Positions 62,187-64,000 of a DNA stretch of 64,000 nt are shown here, one piece after another. Below the pieces are notes generated by a model. That model was not told the DNA's origin. It did not search any database and was given only the letters and a program-made list of their open reading frames with translations. Position 1 is the first letter of the stretch; the number at the start of each line of letters is the position of its first letter. Source of the stretch: Acidovorax sp. NCPPB 3576 (GTDB lineage: Bacteria > Pseudomonadota > Gammaproteobacteria > Burkholderiales > Burkholderiaceae_C). The translations under genes were made by a program, and so were the position numbers. The stretch lies in assembly GCF_028473605.1 (NCBI RefSeq), contig NZ_CP097267.1:2906501-2970500 (forward strand), read 5' to 3'.

Positions 62187-62288
62187 GGGAAACCTCTCAA
62201 AACCTCCGAATTTGCAGGTTTGATCGTCGTAACTCATTGATTCATAAGGGCTTCGAAGGGCTTGGATCGGGGTTTTGAGAGGTTCCCA
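62187..62288. repeat. Near-perfect 18-bp inverted repeat around an 66-bp centre
   Basis: GGGAAACCTCTCAAAACC (62187-62204) and GGTTTTGAGAGGTTCCC (62271-62287) are reverse complements apart from one missing T. The centre contains AACTCATTGATTCATAAGGG, similar to sequences I have seen beside integrase attachment sites. It lies at the change from GC-rich to AT-rich DNA. It may be an attachment site, a MITE-like element or a recombination hairpin. The rest of 61985-62341 shows only the copy-8 repeat. Confidence 0.6.
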
Positions 62289-62341
62289 GCGGTCTTACGG
62301 GCTTTTCACTTTGACCGTGGCAAATGATGGCCCGCTCCCCA

Positions 62342-62716
62342 TCATTGAGCCGACGACGTGTTCATATTCCTGCCGTGTCGACGATCCATCTCCTGAATCG
62401 CGAACATCAACTCCCCAATCAATTCTGCACAAACTATTTCATTTTTCGATTGATAAGCCAGCCCAAACTCTTCCTCATCGGGATCGAAAAACAAAATGCA
62501 ACTATTGCTGTTGGCAATTTTGTAGGCCAGTTTATTCGGTCGCTCAAATAACTCGAAAAGCGAGGCGCCCGTGCGGCATTCCTGGAAATATTGAACCAAT
62601 ACCAAATGCACGTTAGATTTGCAGAAAATATTCAGGAAATTTTCCAAATCGTTTTCCAGACTTTTCATGGAATTATCTGCATTTTTTCGGCCGACAAAGG
62701 GCGAATATTCATTCAC
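62342..62716 (-). CDS. Hypothetical small acidic protein, immunity-like
   Basis: 124 residues from ATG 62716 (a second ATG, 16 codons in, MKSLENDLENF, is possible). It has no signal or membrane helix. The sequence (VHLVLVQYFQECRTGASLFELFERPNKLAYKIANSNSCILFFDP) looks like a compact alpha/beta protein of the kind found as cytoplasmic immunity proteins, but I recognise no family. It lies in AT-rich DNA with the next two genes on the same strand. Confidence 0.6.
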   Translation of the reverse strand: MNEYSPFVGRKNADNSMKSLENDLENFLNIFCKSNVHLVLVQYFQECRTGASLFELFERPNKLAYKIANSNSCILFFDPDEEEFGLAYQSKNEIVCAELIGELMFAIQEMDRRHGRNMNTSSAQ

Positions 62717-62810
62717 TGGATCAATGAGAAATCAATTACGCCCCATCATCAATAAAATTATCAGCAGCTGTTCCGCCAGGCTTCGCGTAAGCATGATTGA
62801 CGTAAATTAT

Positions 62811-63092
62811 TTAAACCCCAATGTTCAAATATAATTTATCTATTTTATATTTATCATTCACCCACCAAGCTTCAGATTGCATTTCTAGAGGAATATCATC
62901 CTCCGGCTCCAACCCAATCCGATCCAAGACTTCAAACCAAACCTCCCGCAGAGACGATGACAGTTTTTTTCCACACCATGGGCAAAAGTCAATCACCTGA
63001 TAGCTCCCCCCACCCACGTAGTTGATTCCGTATTCTCTGAATTTTGGAATAAATTCCAAATTGAAATCATCAGAAATTACTTGATCACACAT
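62811..63092 (-). CDS. DUF6980-like small zinc-knuckle protein, N-terminus doubtful
   Basis: 93 residues from ATG 63092. FIPKFREYGINYVGGGSYQVIDFCPWCGKKLSSSLREVWFEVLDRIG matches the DUF6980 pattern, with a CPWCG knuckle and the WW near the end (SEAWWVND). Family members usually start with a second Cys pair, H-C-C. Here HCC is encoded in frame upstream of the ATG (63097-63107), but no start codon precedes it before an in-frame stop. Either an unusual start is used or the gene is 5'-damaged. Function of the family is unknown to me; it occurs near toxin-immunity arrays. Confidence 0.65.
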   Translation of the reverse strand: MCDQVISDDFNLEFIPKFREYGINYVGGGSYQVIDFCPWCGKKLSSSLREVWFEVLDRIGLEPEDDIPLEMQSEAWWVNDKYKIDKLYLNIGV

Positions 63093-63187
63093 TGCTGCGC
63101 AGCAGTGTCGAAAAACTCCATTTAATAATCACCAAGCCACATTCCATCCTCCACCTACCGTACTCCATTTTCGCAGTCATTTATATT

Positions 63188-63610
63188 TTAATTATTATTT
63201 GAGATGGCTTTTAATTGAACTTTCATGAGCCCTTCAATCGCCTTATAGTCATAAAACGCTTGCACCATTAGATTTGAATGGAAATTTAAAACATGATTTC
63301 TAATTTCCTCCTCATTTTTAAATGCGCCGCTATCTTGCAATTTTTTAATTAACAAAGGCTGTAAAATCCAATTTCTACCAACCTTACTCAGAGACCATGG
63401 AAAATCACCCTTGTAACTGTCCAACAATGAAGCCAAGCAAGAAATAAGACGATTTTCCAGATGATCGTCTACGGTATTTTTATCAAATCGCCAAACAGCA
63501 ACTGGCAGTACAAATCCGATCTGCTCAGGCTTCAATACGGGATATCGAAACCATTCTAATTTGGCAACGCCTTCCAGAGCATCAATAACACCCCTGCCAA
63601 AACCTTTCAT
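63188..63610 (-). CDS. Hypothetical protein in AT-rich region
   Basis: 140 residues. No signal or membrane helix is present. It starts MKGFGRGVIDALEGVAKLEW and ends in a Lys/Asn-rich tail, mostly predicted helix. I do not recognise it. G+C is far below the window average, suggesting transfer. It may be an immunity protein by position. Confidence 0.58.
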   Translation of the reverse strand: MKGFGRGVIDALEGVAKLEWFRYPVLKPEQIGFVLPVAVWRFDKNTVDDHLENRLISCLASLLDSYKGDFPWSLSKVGRNWILQPLLIKKLQDSGAFKNEEEIRNHVLNFHSNLMVQAFYDYKAIEGLMKVQLKAISNNN

Positions 63611-64000
63611 TTGATTACCGCTTCAGGATTTAACTGCTGAATCATTCGCATTCAATCGCTAAGAGAGCTGAAATGCTATTTAAGCGCGCGTCATACATAT
63701 TTTCGTCGTTTTCTAAACCACCTTGGCATTTGGTGCATGCAGCGCATTCGGACCACGAAATGGTCGACTCACACTAGGCCTATTAATTGGCGACAGTAGA
63801 GAAAGACCTGCAAGCCAACCGCCTCAGCCCCTCCCGTTTTGAAATATTTTTCAAATACTTTGGAGAAATTATTATCTTTCGAATCAAGAAATGCTTATCT
63901 GACATTTTATCAATATTCCTAGCCATGGATAGAACAGCCTTTGCCTAGATTTGGATTGGGCATCCAGTTACTATCAACTCCTTACAAACCTTTCAATCAA
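63611..64000 (-). other. AT-rich segment without an intact gene; possible toxin C-terminus relic
   Basis: No frame over 60 codons. On the minus strand one short open stretch ends at a TAG at 63713-63715 with PSVSRPFRGPNALHAPNAKV, a Pro/Asn-rich tail such as secreted toxins have. Another frame just upstream reads NNFSKVFEKYFKTGG. If joined by a frameshift near 63825 they could be the end of a polymorphic toxin coming in from the right. This is weak. Confidence 0.3.

Noticed and set aside
63841..64000. Short frame starting MSDKHFLIRK on the minus strand
   Set aside because: Only about 40 codons, overlaps other weak frames, composition not convincing.

Overview
The window looks like a chromosomal segment of a plant-associated Comamonadaceae bacterium, most likely Acidovorax/Paracidovorax (avenae-citrulli group). 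The evidence is high G+C, the tmRNA tag ANDERFALAA, a fused aroA-cmk gene, a dispersed intergenic repeat of a kind I associate with this family, and a gene under a near-perfect plant-inducible-promoter (PIP) box, the HrpX target in plant pathogens. The genus call is inference; nothing here fixes the species.

Layout. 1-813: one end of an integrated element. A tyrosine recombinase gene runs off the left edge and sits beside the 3' end of ssrA (814-1192). 1205-15727: housekeeping core, with ubiG-gph, an OmpA-family protein, gyrA, serC-pheA-tyrA-aroA/cmk (serine and aromatic amino acid synthesis), then rpsA, ihfB, lapA-lapB and a ComEA-like protein. 15828-22005: a six-gene Mrp/Pha Na+(K+)/H+ antiporter operon with every junction overlapping. 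22181-25888: a 5-oxoprolinase/hydantoinase on the opposite strand.

26130-27388 holds a compact two-gene unit: a pesticin/T4-lysozyme-like muramidase without a signal peptide, overlapping by 4 bp a secreted protein of unknown family. It is best read as a toxin-immunity pair. An M14 peptidase, a TRAP transporter (dctPQM), a fluoride channel and a LOG-family protein follow. 33965-40432 (minus strand): MFS transporter, rmuC, a hydroxyacid reductase, an NhaD/ArsB-type antiporter and pncB. 40750-46286: lipoprotein gamma-glutamyltransferase, thioesterase, phasin, an iron-binding protein with a Fur-like box, and a type-2 3-hydroxyacyl-CoA dehydrogenase behind a LiuR-like operator. 46419-56739 (minus strand): a long acyl-CoA/beta-oxidation cluster (fadB-like, thiolase, acyl-CoA dehydrogenase, SDRs, thioesterase, quinone-oxidoreductase-like, GNAT, GST).

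56975-61984 is a decay zone. It contains an EAL-domain remnant, the PIP-box gene (candidate type III effector, 57413-58060), an ABC ATPase made by internal deletion, a permease tail, a substrate-binding protein without its N-terminus and a frameshifted molybdopterin oxidoreductase. After a near-perfect 18-bp inverted repeat (62187-62288) the sequence becomes AT-rich and carries small minus-strand genes, one of them DUF6980-like. This resembles an immunity-gene array next to a polymorphic toxin, but that reading is tentative.
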